DNA of 64,000 nt from Methanothermobacter sp049720995 (GCF_049720995.1 NZ_JBNASF010000004.1:1-64000), one strand, 5' to 3'; shown: positions 34,421 to 43,018, numbered from the stretch's first letter. Made by a program: numbers and translations. The notes: generated from the letters alone by a model not told the origin.

Positions 34421-34791
34421 CTCAAAGGGCTTTCCTTGAGGTCAAAGAAGTGGGGGTACCTTAATTTCATTTCCATCTTCATTTCCTCTGCATCATATTC
34501 CCCAGGCTCTTCCAGGATCTCCCTGAAGGCCTCGAAGAGGATCATATCCCGTAACCGTATGTGGGACGTCCAGTCGGTGAAGTATTTTATCCGGATGTCT
34601 TCCGCTGTTTTTCGTCCCATGGGGGTTTTCAGGAGGGAGGGGTGATGTTTCAGGAACTTCTCCCATCCCTCAAGGCCTGTGTATCCTGATTTCAGGATTC
34701 GCTCTGCCTCATCATTATATTTCATGCTTTCAGATAGGTCCAATATACCACCTCTAAAAGAGAGCAGGAGGTCATTCACCTCAATATACAT
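34417..34791 (-). CDS. Unknown protein, coupled to the gene at 33905
   Basis: 124 residues, charged and helical (NDEAERILKSGYTGLEGWEK, FEAFREILEEPGEYDAEEM). No motif recognised. The ATG at 34791 lacks a clear ribosome-binding site and is preceded by AT-rich sequence, so initiation may be on a leaderless message. Confidence 0.5.
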   Translation of the reverse strand: MYIEVNDLLLSFRGGILDLSESMKYNDEAERILKSGYTGLEGWEKFLKHHPSLLKTPMGRKTAEDIRIKYFTDWTSHIRLRDMILFEAFREILEEPGEYDAEEMKMEMKLRYPHFFDLKESPLR

Positions 34792-34798
34792 GAATATT

Positions 34799-35236
34799 CT
34801 AAATAAAACAACTCTTTATGTAGAACTGTATATGTATATAATTCATATAAAATTTTTCGGTTATGTTAATGAAAAGAATTCGGTTATTAACTCCTATGAT
34901 TAAAAAATGTAACAAAACCCTTTTCTGAGATTCATAAAAAATAGGGGTGAGTGTCACGTCCTCAACTGCTGCTACCCTTAACCGGCTCCAGGGAGTGGGA
35001 AAATTGAAAACCATACCCAGTATGGCGTAGAGTGGAGTTTCTATGGTCCCTGAGCTACTTGCCGCAGCCTTTTCTGAGACTAAGAATGCGTTCTCACCCC
35101 CAATAACATGACACTCTGATACCCCACCCATGGATCTGATGCGATCCAGCCTACCACTTCTGTGTGCTCTAGGGTCGATGGCAATTCCTGGGAGGCTCTC
35201 GGTGACACAGCATATTGCACCCATCACCGATGACAA
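34799..35236 (-). pseudogene. Unrecognised frame, probably a gene remnant
   Basis: TTG 35236 follows GGGGGTG by four to five bases and opens a 145-codon frame. The first 95 residues read like real protein (GVSECHVIGGENAFLVSEKA, IETPLYAILGMVFNFPTPW). The last 45 run into AT-rich DNA and look like noise. The frame is also open upstream for about 30 more codons. A 3'-truncated or frameshifted gene is the simplest reading. No family recognised. Confidence 0.35.
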
Positions 35237-35336
35237 TATACACCCCCTCCACCTCCTGAGGTCGATTACACTGGCGCCGATACCCGGCCTGATGTTTCCA
35301 TCTTCAGCTGTTCACATCTGAGCCAGGAAGAATGCT

Positions 35337-35360
35337 GATACCGGGTATCCCGCCGGTATC
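35337..35360. other. 8-bp inverted repeat
   Basis: GATACCGG and CCGGTATC flank an 8-base loop. A related GATACCCGG occurs about 60 bases upstream. It lies in the spacer before the UvrD-like gene and could be a protein-binding site. Confidence 0.35.
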
Positions 35361-35444
35361 TCCAGGATTCACATGGAAAATTAAATACCTGGAGCATTGC
35401 TTAACTAAATCAAGGTGAACTTGTAATACGCCCTTATTCAACAG

Positions 35445-35465
35445 AAAAACTATAAATGTAAATGG
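35445..35465 (+). promoter_or_regulatory. TATA-box region of the UvrD-like helicase gene
   Basis: AACTATAAATGTAAATGG lies about 40-50 bases before the ATG at 35500. GGTGGTGGAGTGA then gives the ribosome-binding site. Confidence 0.45.
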
Positions 35466-35499
35466 ATACCATAGAAGTAACATCCAGGTGGTGGAGTGA

Positions 35500-38259
35500 A
35501 TGGACGGGGAGATCCAACTCACAGATGAACAGCGCAGGGCTGTTGAACACTTCACCGGCCCCATGCTGGTTGTTGCAGGGCCAGGGGCCGGGAAGACAAG
35601 GATCATAGTTGAGAGGGTGGGCCAGCTCATAGAGAGGAGGGGGGTTGATCCAGGGAGCCTCGTGGTGATAACCTTCACAAAGAAGGCGGCCGATGAGCTT
35701 AAGGAGAGGATACTGAGGCGTGTGGGTTCAAGGGCAGAGGAGATGCAGATATCCACCATACACTCATTCTGCAACCGCATACTCCGCATGTACCCTGACC
35801 ACCACCCCCTGGGTTCCCACTTCCATGTCCTGGATGAGGAGAAACAGCTCATGTTCATCTACGACCAAAGGGAAGAACTTGGATTGAGAAACATCCCCAG
35901 GGAACGATTCATCAAACTCCAGGCCTTCTTCAGCGAATGCCAGGAGAACATGATTGAACCTGAGGCCCTGCTGGAATACCACCGCTCCCATGGTTCAAAA
36001 AGGATCGATATCGTCGCTTCAGAGGCATATGGTAAATACCTCAAACTCATGGAGGAAAAGAGGGTTCTGGACTTCTCAGGAATGCAGTGGCAGGTCGTAA
36101 AGCTCCTTGAAAATGAGAAGGGGATCCTTGAGGATCTCAGGTCAAGGTACAGGTTCCTCATGGTTGACGAGTACCAGGACACAAACCCGATACAGGAGAG
36201 GTTCCTGGAGCTCCTTGCAGGTGATGAGAAAAACATATTCGCAGTTGGGGATGAGGACCAGAGCATCTACGGCTTCAGGGGGTCTACACCAGAGAACTTC
36301 CTGGGCTTTGAGGACAAATACGATGCAGAGGTTGTGATGCTGGAGAGGAACTTCCGCTCAGTCCCCAGCATAGTGGACATCACCCAGAGGTTCATGGAGG
36401 GGTACAGGGACTACCCCAAGACCATAAAACCCGTGAGGAACTCAAAAAACAGGGTCTTCATCCTCGACAACCCCACCCACCAGGATGAGCCACGCAACAT
36501 AGTCAGCATAATAAGGTCCCTTGTGGACCACGGTGTCATACCCCATCAGGGATACGTGACCCTCCTCTTCAGGAGCGTTAAGCACGATGCAGCCGAGATA
36601 ATGAATGAACTCAGAAGGGAGGGCATCCCATTCAACGTCTACGGTGAGGGTGGATTCTTTGACAGGGAGGAGATACTCTACATAATACAGCTCCTCCACC
36701 ACACCAGGAGTGTAAGGCGGAGGATAATAAAGAAACTGAGCCCTGAAAACACCGAACACTTTGAGAGCGACTTCATGGATATAACAGGTGAAAGCATTGA
36801 GATCATAAGGGAAATGGATGAGGAGGACTTCAGGTCACTCAGAACCCACACTGAATTCAGGGAGGCTGGATTCACCGATCAGGATGATATAGAAAAACTC
36901 GTCGCCCTCAACAGGCTCATGGACAGTGACCTAGGCGTCCTTGGAAGGTACTATGATATCCTTGAGATCAGCAGGTACCCCCACAGGCTCCTTGAGAGGG
37001 GTGATGATGAGTCAAGGGAGAGGCTCTACAACCTTGCAAGGTTCAGTTCAATAATCAAGGACTATGAGAGGGTATCATCAGAGCCCACCGTGGAGGGCCT
37101 CATGGAGTTTGTGAGGATGGCGATGAATGGAAATGTTAAGAAGTACGACCAGATCCTCCTTGATAACCCCTTCTCGGTCAATGTCATGACAATGCACAGG
37201 GCAAAGGGACTGGAGTTTCCTGTTGTCGTAATCTGTTCAGTATTCAATGGCAAGCTACCAAGGAAGAATAGATATGAACAGGAGGACCTCTGCATCCCTG
37301 ATGAGCTCAGAGAGAGTACTGGAAGAGGTGATGTCCTTGAGGAGAGAAGGCTCTTCTATGTGGGAATGACAAGGGCCCAGGACATGCTCATAATCTCTGC
37401 GACAGAGAATCACCGGGGAAGAATGGGGTATTCGCCATTCATAGAGGACCTCCTATCAGCTTCAAGGATAACAAGCGATAAACTGGGGAGAATAGACCCT
37501 GAAGATGCCAGAATAGAGGTCATAAAGAACAGCTGCCAGGTGGAGGATATTGAATCCATGGAGATCTTCAGGATGAGCTTCACGGAACTCAACACCTACC
37601 TCACGTGCCCATTCAGGTACATGATGCTCTATGAGTACGGCTTCGATGTTCCGTCAACCATGAACCAGCTCTATGGTATGGCGGTCCACGAGTGCCTCAG
37701 GAGGATAAACAGGCGCCTCATGAGGGGTGAGGCCATAACCGATGGCTACATACATGAACTGGCATCTGAGACCCTCAGGGATATAAATTTAAGCAGAGAG
37801 GCATTTGATGCCTTCAAATCCAAACTGAAACGCTACATTGAGGATATAAGGTCCCGTGCAGCCAGGATAATATCTGCAGAGAAACCATTCAGCATACTTA
37901 GGGATGGTTTCATGCTGACAGGTCAGACAGACCTCATCATAGAAAACTCTAATGGTGGCCAGGAACTCGTTGACTTCAAGGCAATGACAGGGGAGGGTAT
38001 AGAGTCAACGGACATCTCTCTCCAGCTTGGACTCTACAGGCACGCCCTTGAAGAGGACTTTGATGGTTTCCTTTCCTACACCTTCGAGGATTCAGAGTGG
38101 CATGAGATAGAGCCCCTGGATGATGTTGAAGCGGTTCTCATTGAAGTTGCAGGCAGGGTTAGGAGGGAGGAATTCCCTGTAAGGAAGAATGATTTCTGCA
38201 GGTGGTGCACCTTCCACTCCATGTGTGAGCATGTATCAGGGCTTTATGGGACCCTTTAG
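35500..38259 (+). CDS. UvrD/Rep-like SF1 helicase with RecB/Cas4-type Fe-S nuclease domain
   Basis: 919 residues. Helicase motifs are in order: Walker A VVAGPGAGKTRII near residues 24-35, VITFTKKAADEL, Walker B LMVDEYQDTNP, GDEDQSIYGFRG, TMHRAKGLEFPVV, and FYVGMTRAQD. The C-terminal quarter (about residues 690-915) is an AddB/Cas4-like nuclease: TYLTCPFRYM, LTGQTDLII, ELVDFKAM and a terminal CRWCTFHSMC, giving the four cysteines of a 4Fe-4S cluster. It probably unwinds and cuts DNA ends during repair or defence. It is monocistronic by position. Confidence 0.88.
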   Translation: MDGEIQLTDEQRRAVEHFTGPMLVVAGPGAGKTRIIVERVGQLIERRGVDPGSLVVITFTKKAADELKERILRRVGSRAEEMQISTIHSFCNRILRMYPDHHPLGSHFHVLDEEKQLMFIYDQREELGLRNIPRERFIKLQAFFSECQENMIEPEALLEYHRSHGSKRIDIVASEAYGKYLKLMEEKRVLDFSGMQWQVVKLLENEKGILEDLRSRYRFLMVDEYQDTNPIQERFLELLAGDEKNIFAVGDEDQSIYGFRGSTPENFLGFEDKYDAEVVMLERNFRSVPSIVDITQRFMEGYRDYPKTIKPVRNSKNRVFILDNPTHQDEPRNIVSIIRSLVDHGVIPHQGYVTLLFRSVKHDAAEIMNELRREGIPFNVYGEGGFFDREEILYIIQLLHHTRSVRRRIIKKLSPENTEHFESDFMDITGESIEIIREMDEEDFRSLRTHTEFREAGFTDQDDIEKLVALNRLMDSDLGVLGRYYDILEISRYPHRLLERGDDESRERLYNLARFSSIIKDYERVSSEPTVEGLMEFVRMAMNGNVKKYDQILLDNPFSVNVMTMHRAKGLEFPVVVICSVFNGKLPRKNRYEQEDLCIPDELRESTGRGDVLEERRLFYVGMTRAQDMLIISATENHRGRMGYSPFIEDLLSASRITSDKLGRIDPEDARIEVIKNSCQVEDIESMEIFRMSFTELNTYLTCPFRYMMLYEYGFDVPSTMNQLYGMAVHECLRRINRRLMRGEAITDGYIHELASETLRDINLSREAFDAFKSKLKRYIEDIRSRAARIISAEKPFSILRDGFMLTGQTDLIIENSNGGQELVDFKAMTGEGIESTDISLQLGLYRHALEEDFDGFLSYTFEDSEWHEIEPLDDVEAVLIEVAGRVRREEFPVRKNDFCRWCTFHSMCEHVSGLYGTL

Positions 38260-38261
38260 GT

Positions 38262-38723
38262 TCACTGCTTCACCCTGAAGGAATATGTTACAAGGTCAAA
38301 GTTTTCCTTCTCCATTTCAAAGTCATCCTTATCTGCCCTGCATATCACGGCATACCGCCCTCTGGGGGTGACCATCACTGTTACCCTCACCATGCTGCCA
38401 TTTTCAGGGTAAATGAACTCAACCCCACGGTAACCGTTCACTGTGACGTTTCTTTCTCCGGTGAGATTATCGGGTGCAGGGAACCTGTAGTCAGCCCTCA
38501 GCTTTTCGACCGTGACCATGGTCCTGAGGTCCCCGCCAGGCTCCGAAACGGTGACGGCATACTCATAGCCCCGTTCCACCTCATATGGTGGTTTAATGAA
38601 GGAGACCTGCCTCCAGGATGCAGGGTAGTGGAAGATGATCTCATGGTTCTCAAAGACCCTGTAGCCTGTGGTGCAGCAGGATACAGATACAACGATAAGA
38701 AAAAGGATGGGGATGAGCCTCAT
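38262..38723 (-). CDS. PsbP-like lipoprotein (paralog 2)
   Basis: 153 residues. The N-terminal lipobox-type signal (MRLIPILFLIVVSVSC) is followed by a PsbP/Mog1-like domain (HEIIFHYPASWRQV to NFDLVTYSFRVK). It is a tandem paralog of the gene at 38775 and probably a surface lipoprotein of unknown role. The start region, with its ribosome-binding site and first codons, is duplicated upstream. Confidence 0.65.
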   Translation of the reverse strand: MRLIPILFLIVVSVSCCTTGYRVFENHEIIFHYPASWRQVSFIKPPYEVERGYEYAVTVSEPGGDLRTMVTVEKLRADYRFPAPDNLTGERNVTVNGYRGVEFIYPENGSMVRVTVMVTPRGRYAVICRADKDDFEMEKENFDLVTYSFRVKQ

Positions 38724-38788
38724 CACCTCACCCGGATGCGGATACAGTGATAAGAAATGATTGGAGTGCTCTCATCACTTCACCTGGA
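38679..38788. repeat. Duplicated junction between the two PsbP-like genes
   Basis: Bases 38679-38733 (first codons of the downstream paralog plus its ribosome-binding site) resemble 38739-38788 with many substitutions. The copy still has an ATG but closes after 16 codons. Confidence 0.6.
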
Positions 38789-39326
38789 ATGAATAGGTGA
38801 TAAGGTCAAAGTTCCTCTGTTCAGAATCAAACCTCTCGGGTGTTGTACCGCAGAGTATGACGTAGATCTTCCCGTTCTTCTCAAGCCAGGTCGCACGTTC
38901 CTTTTTCTCCACACCATCCACGGTGATGGTGTGTATGTTCTCATATGCGGTTACACCGTCAACGGTGAGAGTTCTCTCAGAGATCAGCCTGTAACCCGGT
39001 TCCCCTGAAAAGGCCCGGTAGGTTTCATCATAGACGTCCTTAAGGGTCCTCCCTGATGGCAGCGGAATGCTCTGTATGATGACCAGGGTCTCAAGGTTAC
39101 CTGACTCATCCACCCCTGATGGGTCAGCGACCGCTGCAATGCTGTTTGGACTTGAAACCGTCAGGTTCTCTGAGGTCCAGTTTGCAGGGTACCTGAATGA
39201 TATCTCACTGTCAGAGTACGTCCTGTATGGCACCTTCGGGACCGTATTGTTGCCCTCGGTTGTGACGGTGCAGCCTGAGACAGCAACGGCCACAACGATG
39301 AGGAGCAGGAAAAAATATTCCCTCAT
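38775..39326 (-). CDS. PsbP-like lipoprotein (paralog 1)
   Basis: 183 residues. A lipobox signal (MREYFFLLLIVVAVAVSGC) is followed by a PsbP/Mog1-like domain (SEISFRYPANWTSEN, TVDGVTAYENIHTITVDG, RNFDLITYSFQVK). ATG 39326 follows GGGGGG by six bases. The longer upstream frame overlaps the divergent promoter and is not used. It pairs with the adjacent paralog. Confidence 0.7.
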   Translation of the reverse strand: MREYFFLLLIVVAVAVSGCTVTTEGNNTVPKVPYRTYSDSEISFRYPANWTSENLTVSSPNSIAAVADPSGVDESGNLETLVIIQSIPLPSGRTLKDVYDETYRAFSGEPGYRLISERTLTVDGVTAYENIHTITVDGVEKKERATWLEKNGKIYVILCGTTPERFDSEQRNFDLITYSFQVK

Positions 39327-39392
39327 ATAAAACCCCCCTTTCTCTGTACAGTTAACTATGTATCCCATTGTGGATATATAGAGTGGGTGTGA

Positions 39393-39474
39393 TACATCCT
39401 GGATATCTTGTTTCGAGTCTTGAGGAGTTGGGGGCCTTTCAGTGTGATTGAAGGAACCATTACATCCTGGATAT
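39393..39474. repeat. 14-bp repeat in a divergent spacer
   Basis: TACATCCTGGATAT occurs at 39393 and 39461 (offset 68). The surrounding bases are only weakly alike. The spacer separates the lipoprotein and YbjQ genes. Confidence 0.6.
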
Positions 39475-39510
39475 GGGGACTGAGAACAGGGTGATAGTGG
39501 GGTGTTATTG

Positions 39511-39837
39511 ATGTTGATGTTAACGTCAAATACCGTTGAGGGTAAGGTTATAGGCAGGTACCATGGTATCGTGACGGGGGATGCGCTCATAGGGGCCAAC
39601 ATATACAAGGACCTCTTCTCGGGTGTGAGGGACGTTGTTGGCGGCAGAACGTCAGCATATGAGAGGGAGCTTGCAAGGGCAAGGGAACTCGCCCTATCCT
39701 CCATGAGGGAGGCGGCCGAGAAGCTGGGAGCAGACGCAATTATAGGGGTGAGGATTGACTACCACAACCTGGGGGGTACAATGGGTAACACGATCCTCGT
39801 ATCCGCCACAGGGACAGCGGTGTCCCTTGAGGAGTGA
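39511..39837 (+). CDS. YbjQ/UPF0145 family protein
   Basis: 108 residues comprising the whole UPF0145 domain: TSNTVEGKVIGRYHGIVTGDAL, ELARARELALSSMREAAEKLGADAIIGVR and a final ATGTAVSLE. I choose ATG 39511, which has GGGGTG about eight bases before it. ATG 39517 and GTG 39502 are alternatives. It is 16 bases upstream of the membrane-fused relative and probably cotranscribed with it. Confidence 0.8.
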   Translation: MLMLTSNTVEGKVIGRYHGIVTGDALIGANIYKDLFSGVRDVVGGRTSAYERELARARELALSSMREAAEKLGADAIIGVRIDYHNLGGTMGNTILVSATGTAVSLEE

Positions 39838-39853
39838 ATTGGGGGTGCTGCCC

Positions 39854-40501
39854 ATGGGGAGGTACATGTGGGCCCTGGTTGCGGTTGCAGCGGGCCTTGC
39901 AGCGGGCCTCTTATCAGCCATTCTCTCTGTCAGGTTCCAGCTTGTGATATTCGGTTTCAACATCATGTACATAGTATCACCCCTCCTCGCGGGATTCGTT
40001 GAGTCCTACATTGCAGGGAGGAAGTACGGGGCAAGTACAGGTGCTGTAAGTGCAATACTGGTCTTTTTTGCTGTGAACATCTATGGCTGGTTCTTCCCGG
40101 CTGAACCCATCGAGTGGAATGTGTTCACGGTGGGGGGCCTGATGCTTGCCTTCCAGGCGGCCTTCCCCACAGCAGTGAACTTCCTCCTCGCAGCGGTCAT
40201 AACATACCTCCTTGGACTCGCAGGTAAGGGTGTGGGTGACCTTCTGGTGCCAAAAAATGGGACCATACCCCTTGGCTATGATGCTGGAGGTGAAATGGCC
40301 GGTATAGTCGCCGGGGAGGCTGTGGGAAAACCTGATGAAATCACTGAACTTCGAAGGCTGGCTGTTGAGCGCATGCTGCGGGATGCTGAGGCCATGGGTG
40401 CGGTGGGGGTGGTTGACATCGATGTTGAGGTCACGGTGCTCAGGGGCCTAGGTGGGGAGGTTCTCGCTGTGACAGCCACAGGGACAGCGGTGAAGGCTTA
40501 G
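39854..40501 (+). CDS. Four-helix membrane protein with C-terminal YbjQ-like domain
   Basis: 215 residues. About four membrane segments fill residues 5-130 (ALVAVAAGLAAGLLSAI, IMYIVSPLLAGFVESY). After a linker comes a YbjQ-like stretch (ELRRLAVERMLRDAEAMGAVGVVDIDVEV to VTATGTAVKA) that closely echoes the end of the preceding gene's product. ATG 39854 follows GGGGGTG. The fusion tethers a UPF0145 domain to the membrane. Function unknown. Confidence 0.65.
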   Translation: MGRYMWALVAVAAGLAAGLLSAILSVRFQLVIFGFNIMYIVSPLLAGFVESYIAGRKYGASTGAVSAILVFFAVNIYGWFFPAEPIEWNVFTVGGLMLAFQAAFPTAVNFLLAAVITYLLGLAGKGVGDLLVPKNGTIPLGYDAGGEMAGIVAGEAVGKPDEITELRRLAVERMLRDAEAMGAVGVVDIDVEVTVLRGLGGEVLAVTATGTAVKA

Positions 40502-40529
40502 GGGTTTTTTCTGTGTTTTTAGGTGTTGT

Positions 40530-40603
40530 GTTTTTCAAGCATATCCTGCTTAATTTACGCCTTTTTAGGGTTGCTATTCATCTGCGTTTTTCAAGCATAT
40601 CCT
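40530..40603. repeat. Echo of the potassium-channel gene 3' end
   Basis: Eighteen bases at 40586-40603, inside the channel gene's last codons, recur exactly at 40530-40547 (offset 56) beyond its stop. Confidence 0.85.
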
Positions 40604-41339
40604 CTATTCTATCAAGCCTCATCTCGAGTTCATCCAGCTTATCACTGAGCCTTCTGAACTCATCCCTACGTGTGGATTCCATCCTCTTCTGCTCCCTCTG
40701 AAGGGTCTCAAGGAGGGTGGAGGTTGCAGACGCGGTTATGAGGCTGGTGGATGCAATGGCACTGATCATTATGATCACACCGGTCAGCCTGCCAGGGACT
40801 GTTACAGGTATGATATCACCGTAGCCAACCGTTGTGATGGTCTGGAGGACGTACCATAGGGAGTCCTCATATGTCCTCACAAGGGGGTTCACAGGACTCT
40901 CAACCAGGTAGAAGAGGATTGTGAATACGAAAAGCACAGATACAAAGAGACCGAGACCATATCCCAGGCGGCTGGTCCTTATGAACTCTCCAACGGACCC
41001 TGCCAGGTCCTTGAATGCAATGAAAAGCCCCGCAACCTTTATGAGGTTCAGAACTGCAAGTATGACAGAATCAGGGTTCATCCCCAGGAGGTTCACACCG
41101 ATGAAGTAGAAGGGGATCATCACAAGGGGAATGTTCCACCTGTCACGGACAGCTGGCTGGAGGATGTAGGCTGTCACAACCGTTATGCTGGTGAGGAGGT
41201 CCAGGATGACTATCCTTGAGAATGTCCCGGGCTGAAGAGGAAGGAATATGCTGACAATGAGTGATAATCCATCGAGTCCAAGGAGAAAAAGGATGATAAC
41301 CTCAGACATTACTCTGAAACCTTTCTGAAGATCTTTCAT
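40578..41339 (-). CDS. Voltage-gated-type potassium channel protein
   Basis: 253 residues with about six membrane segments and the selectivity filter TITTVGYGDIIP near residue 170. The helix before the pore is typical of K+ channels. The putative S4 region lacks a regular row of arginines, so voltage sensing is doubtful. A C-terminal coiled coil (REQKRMESTRRDEFRRLSDK to the end) should tetramerise the channel. No RCK domain is present. ATG 41339 lies five bases after GGGGGGTT. Confidence 0.85.
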   Translation of the reverse strand: MKDLQKGFRVMSEVIILFLLGLDGLSLIVSIFLPLQPGTFSRIVILDLLTSITVVTAYILQPAVRDRWNIPLVMIPFYFIGVNLLGMNPDSVILAVLNLIKVAGLFIAFKDLAGSVGEFIRTSRLGYGLGLFVSVLFVFTILFYLVESPVNPLVRTYEDSLWYVLQTITTVGYGDIIPVTVPGRLTGVIIMISAIASTSLITASATSTLLETLQREQKRMESTRRDEFRRLSDKLDELEMRLDRIEDMLEKRR

Positions 41340-41454
41340 ATCGGAACCCCCCTTAAGAAAGCATGGACCAGATATTAATTTATCTCATGGATTATTTATA
41401 ACCTTTCACCGGTGGAAAATGAAATTTTTTCAGATTAAACCCCCATTTAATGTT

Positions 41455-41505
41455 TTGAATAAGTAATAACAGAATATTGATGTCCTGAACAAGTAATAAC
41501 ATGAT
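41455..41505. repeat. Short direct repeat in a divergent spacer
   Basis: TGAAYAAGTAATAACA is present at 41455 and 41485 (offset 30), followed by similar ATATTRAT-like bases. It lies between the K+ channel and hmdII genes. Confidence 0.6.
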
Positions 41506-41524
41506 ATTATCCACCCATTCATGG

Positions 41525-41550
41525 AAAAACTTTAATAGGGTGAGTTTCCA
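41525..41550 (+). promoter_or_regulatory. Probable hmdII promoter
   Basis: ACTTTAATAGGG, TATA-like, lies about 65 bases before the ATG at 41598, in an otherwise AT-rich region. This is a weak assignment. Confidence 0.3.
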
Positions 41551-41597
41551 TAATCTACTTTTTCTTCTGGAGACTTTCACATGAAAGAGTGATAACA

Positions 41598-42623
41598 ATG
41601 AAGGTGACAGTTTACGGTGCCGGTAATCAGAAATTGTATACTGAGGAACTGAACCTCCCTGAAAGGTACGGTGGGGAGGCTCCATACGGCGGAAGCAGAA
41701 TGGCCATGGAATTTGCACAGGCCGGACATGATGTTACACTTGCAGAACCTGTAAGGGATGTCCTGGAAGATGATCACTGGAGTCTCGTGGAGGAAGCAGG
41801 TGTAACGGTCACAGATAACGATAAGGAGGCCGCAGCTGAAGCCGATATTGCGGTGCTCTTCACACCCTTTGGAAAGGGAACCATAAGGATAGCCAGGGAT
41901 ATACTCCCTGAGCTACCAGAGGGGGCGGTTATAGCCAACACCTGTACGGTATCACCTGTGGTGCTATACTACGTCCTCGAAAAGGAATTAAAAATGGAAA
42001 GAACAGATATAGGCGTGTCCTCAATGCACCCTGCAGCTGTTCCAGGGACACCGCAGCACGAACACTACGTTATAGGCGGCAGGCCCACAGCGGAGCTTGA
42101 CATTGCAACAGATGAACAGATCGCAAGGTGCGCCGAACTCGCAGAAAGCACAGGTAAGGCGGCCTACATAGTCCCGGCGGATGTGACCTCAGCGGTTGCA
42201 GATATGGGCTCCCTGGTCACTGCGGTGGCACTTGCTGGTGTCCTGGACTACTACTATGTGGGTACCCAGATAATAAAGGCCCCTGAGGAGATGGTTGAGA
42301 AGCAGATACTCATGACACTCCAGACCATGGCATCCCTGGTGGAGACATCAGGTGTTGATGGAATGGCCAGGGCCATGAACCCTGAGCTCCTGGTGAAAAG
42401 TGCAAGGTCAATGCACCTCCTGGATGAGCAGGAGGAACTGGACGCAGCCCTCAGTAAGATCTCCCAGCTCAACGATGATGTCATGAAGTGGATAGAGGGC
42501 GCCAATATTAAACACACGGACCTTGTGGCTGCCCAGGCCCTCACAGGTGAGCTGAAAACCCTGATGGGGGACCGTGCAGCTGAGGGTACAATAAGAAGGT
42601 GCATGAGGAAGATGTTTGAATAG
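41598..42623 (+). CDS. Hmd paralog (HmdII-type), H2-forming methylene-H4MPT dehydrogenase family
   Basis: 341 residues. The N-terminal Rossmann domain starts MKVTVYGAGNQKLY. The iron-ligand cysteine of Hmd is matched by NTCTVSP (C116), followed by SMHPAAVPGT and VPADVTSAVADMGSLVTAV. It differs from catalytic Hmd: THACTIPTT is replaced, the substrate-loop part is shortened, and CDMCSA reads ADMGSL. This points to the HmdII/HmdIII paralogs, which bind the iron-guanylylpyridinol cofactor without known hydrogenase activity and are suspected regulators. ATG 41598 follows GAGTGAT. Confidence 0.8.
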   Translation: MKVTVYGAGNQKLYTEELNLPERYGGEAPYGGSRMAMEFAQAGHDVTLAEPVRDVLEDDHWSLVEEAGVTVTDNDKEAAAEADIAVLFTPFGKGTIRIARDILPELPEGAVIANTCTVSPVVLYYVLEKELKMERTDIGVSSMHPAAVPGTPQHEHYVIGGRPTAELDIATDEQIARCAELAESTGKAAYIVPADVTSAVADMGSLVTAVALAGVLDYYYVGTQIIKAPEEMVEKQILMTLQTMASLVETSGVDGMARAMNPELLVKSARSMHLLDEQEELDAALSKISQLNDDVMKWIEGANIKHTDLVAAQALTGELKTLMGDRAAEGTIRRCMRKMFE

Positions 42624-42634
42624 GGGGTTTGAAG

Positions 42635-42982
42635 TTGATAGGGAGGATACTCAAGGACCTTGGAAGGGTGAACGGTGTTAACGGATCCCTGGTTGTTGGA
42701 AAGGATGGTCTCATAATAGAGAGTGAGGTTTCAGGTGACATCGACGCGGAGCTCGTGGGTGCGATGGCCTCAGCGGTCTTCGGTACAGCCGAGAGGTCTG
42801 CTGAGGAGATAAAGCATGAGCCCCTTGAGCAGGTCATGATTGAGGGTAAAAGGGGTAAGACCCTCATGATCGATGCCGGTGAGGGGATCCTCGTCGTGAT
42901 AACCGATGTGGATGTGAACCTGGGAATGATCAGGATAGAGATGAAGAGGAGCTCCGAGAGGTTAAGTGACCTTCTCGGATGA
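42635..42982 (+). CDS. Roadblock/LC7 domain protein
   Basis: 115 residues covering one roadblock/LC7 domain (DLGRVNGVNGSLVVGKDGLII, then GILVVITDVDVNLGMIRIEMKR). Such proteins dimerise and act with small GTPases or as regulatory subunits. TTG 42635 lies about seven bases after GGGGG. TTG 42629 is too close to it. The gene is 12 bases after the Hmd paralog and is probably cotranscribed. Confidence 0.75.
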   Translation: MIGRILKDLGRVNGVNGSLVVGKDGLIIESEVSGDIDAELVGAMASAVFGTAERSAEEIKHEPLEQVMIEGKRGKTLMIDAGEGILVVITDVDVNLGMIRIEMKRSSERLSDLLG

Positions 42983-42987
42983 TACTC

Positions 42988-43018
42988 CCTTTTTTTGAAG
43001 ACTTCCTTTATTTTTCTT
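42988..43018 (+). terminator. T-rich terminator after the roadblock gene
   Basis: CCCTTTTTTTGAAG followed by TTTATTTTTC. The T run begins eight bases after the stop. The convergent mcrC homolog ends within it. Confidence 0.55.

Noticed and set aside
38720..39704. Longer version of the first PsbP-like lipoprotein gene
   Set aside because: Upstream residues cross the divergent promoter and a repeat. The lipobox signal starts cleanly at ATG 39326.
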